Part shown: piece by piece, positions 5,954 through 8,286 of the stretch
Position numbering within the stretch: position 1 is the stretch's first letter
Layout: each line of letters opens with the position of its first letter
NCBI GenBank assembly: GCA_028275645.1
Contig: JAPWUH010000049.1
Coordinates: forward strand, 1 to 8,286
Source: Caldivirga sp.
GTDB lineage: Archaea; Thermoproteota; Thermoprotei; Thermoproteales; Thermocladiaceae
Direction: 5' to 3'
Length of the DNA stretch: 8,286 nucleotides
The notes under the pieces: model-generated
Databases searched by the model: none
Told to the model about the DNA's origin: nothing
The model's input: only the letters and a program-made list of their open reading frames with translations
Position numbers and translations under genes: made by a program

Positions 5954-7093
5954 ATGTCGAGCCTATTCGACAACATTAAGCCCCTCACCACTGGGCAGGA
6001 GAGGCTCATCAACGTACTTAAGGATGATAATAACGAGGTAGTTGGAGTCTTTGGCCCCACTGGGACAGGTAAGAGCTTCATAACCGTCATCTACGGTATA
6101 TCGGCTGTGCTTGGCGGCAAGTTTAAGAGGTTAATAATAGCCAGACCCCTCATAGACATAACCAGCGGTAGGTTGGAGTCACCTGAGGAGTTGGGTGACC
6201 TGTACTACAGGGTTGCTGGTCAGTACCTCTATGACATAATGGGTGACATGGTGCCTAGGGATGACTTGGAGAAGATGCTTAGGGATGGGAGAGTGATCAT
6301 CACCGATGTGAATTACCTGAGGGGTAGGACATTTGATGAATCCATAATACTCCTGGATGACGCCCAGCACGCACCACCTGAAAACGCCGCAGAGGTGCTC
6401 ATGAGGATGGGTAGGAACGCCAGGTTGATAATTGCAGGTGACCCAATACTGCAAAGGCCATTGGGCATTGAGAAGGATGGAGCAACACTGATGAGGGAGG
6501 TCTTGCTTAACGAGGAGAAGGCCATGGTGGTTGACCTGGGTTTAAAGGATATAGTTAGGCCAGGGGCTAAGAGGGGGCTTAAGCTGATGTTTGAGCTTAG
6601 GTTGAGGAAGAGGAGCCTAAATGATGAGGAGAGGAAACTGGTGGACACGATAAAGGTGCATGCGCCGGACGCCGACGTGGTTACCGTGGCCAGTTTCAGG
6701 GATATCAAGGAGAGCCTAGACATTAAGTCCGAGAACGCCCCAGACGCCCTGATAGTGGCTAAGGAGGGTTACCTAGGTAGGGTTGTGGGTAAGGGTGGGG
6801 AGAGGATTAAGGCCATTGAGAACGACTCAGGCCTCAAGTTGATAAGGACGGTTGAGATGAACCTAGACTTCAAGCAGTGGATACGCTCAATGCACCCGGT
6901 GGGTTGGATAACCAAGCACATTGTTGACGTGGACTTCGCCGGACCTGAACTGCAGGTTACACTGAGGAAGGAGATGGGGGCCTTCGTAGGCCCTAAGGGG
7001 GTTTACATTAGGCTACTTGATAGAGCGTTTAAGAGACTACTTAACATAGGGGTTAGGGCCATTGAGGAGGAGCAGCCTCCTGAATCCAAGTAG
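5954..7093 (+). CDS. PhoH-type ATPase with C-terminal KH-like RNA-binding segments
   Basis: Residues about 10-215 form a PhoH-like P-loop ATPase: LTTGQERLI (Q-motif-like), Walker A GPTGTGKS (34-41), RLIIARPLIDI (59-69, the family's A/TRP strand), Walker B SIILLDDAQ (130-138), and AGDPILQRPLG (161-171, corresponding to the PhoH G-D-x-x-Q motif). Walker B reads DDAQ where PhoH usually has DEAQ. The C-terminal part has a KH motif with GxxG as GKGG (279-282, in YLGRVVGKGGERIKAIE). A second KH-like half follows with GPKG (346-349, in GAFVGPKGVYIRLL). The protein is 379 aa and has no PIN domain, so it is not PhoH2. It is likely a cytoplasmic RNA-dependent ATPase; helicase, maturation or ribosome-related roles are inference. 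It has its own TATA box and lies upstream of the CBS and uS15 genes. Confidence 0.9.
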   Translation: MSSLFDNIKPLTTGQERLINVLKDDNNEVVGVFGPTGTGKSFITVIYGISAVLGGKFKRLIIARPLIDITSGRLESPEELGDLYYRVAGQYLYDIMGDMVPRDDLEKMLRDGRVIITDVNYLRGRTFDESIILLDDAQHAPPENAAEVLMRMGRNARLIIAGDPILQRPLGIEKDGATLMREVLLNEEKAMVVDLGLKDIVRPGAKRGLKLMFELRLRKRSLNDEERKLVDTIKVHAPDADVVTVASFRDIKESLDIKSENAPDALIVAKEGYLGRVVGKGGERIKAIENDSGLKLIRTVEMNLDFKQWIRSMHPVGWITKHIVDVDFAGPELQVTLRKEMGAFVGPKGVYIRLLDRAFKRLLNIGVRAIEEEQPPESK

Positions 7094-7116
7094 TATCGTA
7101 AATTCGTCTATTGCCG

Positions 7117-7146
7117 TATAAATATTCTGCAGTTGAAAAAGTTTAT
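7117..7146 (+). promoter_or_regulatory. Two stacked TATA-like boxes of the CBS gene
   Basis: GTTTAT (7141-7146) is centred about 27 nt before the ATG at 7171 and fits a leaderless start. A stronger-looking TATAAATA lies at 7117-7124; it would start transcription near 7146 and give a leader of about 25 nt with no Shine-Dalgarno sequence, only a C-run, before the ATG. Either or both may be used. Confidence 0.5.
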
Positions 7147-7170
7147 CTACCCCAAGCGCTAAGTCCCCCC

Positions 7171-7611
7171 ATGTCGATTAAGGTATCCCAGCTCATAAGG
7201 AGGGGTGTGATAACGGTTGACGCATCATCCACGATAAGGGATGCCGCCAGGGTAATGGCTGACAATAACATCGGCCTCCTGGTGGTTATGGATCGTGGAA
7301 GGATGGTTGGCGTGGTGAGTGAAAGGGATGTGGTTAGGGCTGTGGCTAGGGGTGTTGATTTAAGCGAACCAGTGATAAATATATCAACCAGGGAGGTGGT
7401 AACCATTGGTGTCGGTGCCTCGCTCTACGAGGCGGCTGACCTAATGCATAAGTCAAACATAAGGCACTTAGTCGTTGTTGATGAGTCAAGAAACCCGGTG
7501 GGTGTGTTATCGGTTAGGGATATTGTCGGTGAGGTCACCAGGTTAAGGATCTTAGCTGAGCAGGGTGCACCAGGCGCCATTGAGGAGCAGCCCATACCCC
7601 ACACAGATTAG
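7171..7611 (+). CDS. Two-CBS-domain protein
   Basis: The 146-aa protein consists of a CBS domain pair (Bateman module). The first runs from about residue 4 to 62 (VSQLIRRGVITVDASSTIRDAARVM, then GRMVGVVSERDVVRAVA). The second runs from about 67 to 127 (REVVTIGVGASLYEAADLM, then RNPVGVLSVRDIVGEVT). A short acidic tail follows. No catalytic or DNA-binding domain is attached. CBS pairs bind adenosine nucleotides (AMP, ATP, SAM) and regulate partner proteins, so this is probably an energy- or nucleotide-sensing subunit whose partner is unknown. I chose the ATG at 7171. An in-frame TTG at 7111 would add 20 residues, but the sequence after it contains the TATA boxes and lies outside the domain. The PhoH-like gene ends 77 bp upstream. 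Confidence 0.9.
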   Translation: MSIKVSQLIRRGVITVDASSTIRDAARVMADNNIGLLVVMDRGRMVGVVSERDVVRAVARGVDLSEPVINISTREVVTIGVGASLYEAADLMHKSNIRHLVVVDESRNPVGVLSVRDIVGEVTRLRILAEQGAPGAIEEQPIPHTD

Positions 7612-7648
7612 CACCTCATCAAGCCTTAAAACGATGCATGACTTAAAG

Positions 7649-7657
7649 TTTATAAAA
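7649..7657 (+). promoter_or_regulatory. TATA box of uS15
   Basis: TTTATAAAA, preceded by CTTAAAG (a plausible BRE), is centred 24 nt before the GTG at 7677. It is among the best TATA boxes in the window and supports GTG as a leaderless start. Confidence 0.7.
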
Positions 7658-7676
7658 CCAATGCATTTAACGCCCT

Positions 7677-8129
7677 GTGCCACATAGGTCTAGGCATAAG
7701 CGTGGCAGTAGTGGATCAACCAGGCCGGCCACCAAGACTATACCACCATGGTTAAGCTACACCCCGGAGGATGTGGAGAGGCTTGTTGTTGAGCTTGCCA
7801 GGAGGGGCTTTACGCCATCGATGATAGGCGTCATTCTTAGGGACCAGTACGGTATCCCCCTCGTTAAGGTTGTCACCAATAAGAGGATTACTGAGATACT
7901 AAGTGAGAATGGGCTTAAGCCCCAGATACCCGAGGACCTAATGGCACTTATTAGGAGGGCTATAAACATTAGGAGGCACCTTGAGGAGCACCCTAAGGAT
8001 ATGTCGGCTAAGAGGGGCTTAATACTAACTGAATCTAAGATACATAGGTTAATAAAGTACTACAAGAGGACTGGCGTACTCCCCCAGGACTTCACCTATA
8101 GCCCAGAGAGGTTTGCCATGGCAACTTAA
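7677..8129 (+). CDS. rps15: 30S ribosomal protein uS15
   Basis: uS15 is a primary 16S rRNA binder of the 30S platform. The protein has 150 aa, the archaeal/eukaryotic length. It carries the basic N-terminal extension ([15 protein letters not shown], then [22 protein letters not shown]). The conserved core follows with [33 protein letters not shown], and the C-terminal helices [35 protein letters not shown]. The GTG at 7677 is chosen because it gives the typical MxHxRxHKRG start and matches the TATA box. The gene is intact. The neighbours are not ribosomal and it seems to be transcribed on its own. Confidence 0.97.
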   Translation: MPHRSRHKRGSSGSTRPATKTIPPWLSYTPEDVERLVVELARRGFTPSMIGVILRDQYGIPLVKVVTNKRITEILSENGLKPQIPEDLMALIRRAINIRRHLEEHPKDMSAKRGLILTESKIHRLIKYYKRTGVLPQDFTYSPERFAMAT

Positions 8130-8164
8130 ACAGTCCTCCACTTAGTTCCCCAATAGCATCAACA

Positions 8165-8171
8165 TTTAAAA
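8165..8171 (+). promoter_or_regulatory. TATA box of the aldo/keto reductase gene
   Basis: TTTAAAA is centred about 27 nt before the ATG at 8195, again the leaderless arrangement. Confidence 0.6.
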
Positions 8172-8194
8172 GGGTGACCCTTGAGAGTTAGGGT

Positions 8195-8286
8195 ATGCGT
8201 TACGTTAAGCTTGGTTGGTCTGGGGTTAAGGTTTCTCAAATATGCCTTGGTACATGGCACCTCCCCCCATTAAGGGAGAAGGATGA
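8195..8286 (+). CDS. Aldo/keto reductase family protein, N-terminal part (3' end outside the window)
   Basis: Only about 30 codons are visible. They read MRYVKLGWSGVKVSQICLG followed by TWHLPPLREKDE, matching the N-terminal strand pattern of aldo/keto reductases (typically M-x-Y-R-x-L-G-x-S-G-L-K-V-S-x-x-x-L-G-T-W). These are NAD(P)H-dependent carbonyl reductases with a TIM-barrel fold. The catalytic D-Y-K-H residues lie beyond the window, so substrate, cofactor and activity cannot be judged. The ATG fits both the family start and the TATA box. Confidence 0.8.
   Translation, partial: MRYVKLGWSGVKVSQICLGTWHLPPLREKD

Noticed and set aside
1..8286. tRNA, rRNA, C/D-box RNA and CRISPR repeats.
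   Set aside because: No T-arm GGTTCRA with flanking G/C stems, no paired RTGATGA and CTGA boxes at sRNA spacing, and no regularly spaced direct repeats were found on either strand.

Overview
The window looks like chromosomal DNA of a hyperthermophilic crenarchaeon, most likely of the Thermoproteales type (Caldivirga/Vulcanisaeta/Thermocladium-like; the genus is a guess from style). The evidence is archaeal/eukaryotic-type information genes (aIF2-beta, Kae1, eS31/S27ae, an archaeal-length uS15), AGG as the dominant arginine codon, GTG starts, and crenarchaeal promoters. Almost every gene or operon has an A/T-rich TATA box centred about 24-27 nt before its start codon, so most mRNAs should be leaderless.

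Layout. 1-1972: the 3' part of a galactokinase-type GHMP kinase, then pyruvate kinase (both +; sugar activation and lower glycolysis). 2044-2463: a short DtxR/MntR-type winged-helix regulator (+) with two metal-ligand positions replaced. It converges on a minus-strand translation cluster, read from right to left as eS31 (S27ae), Kae1 (t6A tRNA modification) and aIF2-beta. eS31 and Kae1 each have their own TATA box; aIF2-beta follows kae1 closely and is probably co-transcribed with it. 4392-5399: an AbrB-PhoU fusion (+), divergent from eS31. 5400-5953: about 550 bp without a convincing intact gene. It starts with a terminator-like hairpin and holds a run of G/C hairpins plus coding-like fragments in two frames, possibly a decayed IS200/IS605 tnpB 3' end or a structured RNA. 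5954-8129: three + genes, each with its own TATA box: a PhoH-type ATPase with two C-terminal KH-like segments, a two-CBS-domain protein, and ribosomal protein uS15. 8195-end: the start of an aldo/keto reductase.

Most of the window is housekeeping. No CRISPR array, tRNA, rRNA, intact transposase or phage module was seen, and no clear new multi-gene system. The points most worth a second look are the 5.4-5.95 kb region, a long imperfect stem spanning the eS31 stop codon, the DtxR-family protein with altered metal ligands, the PhoH-KH architecture, and unusual residues in Kae1.
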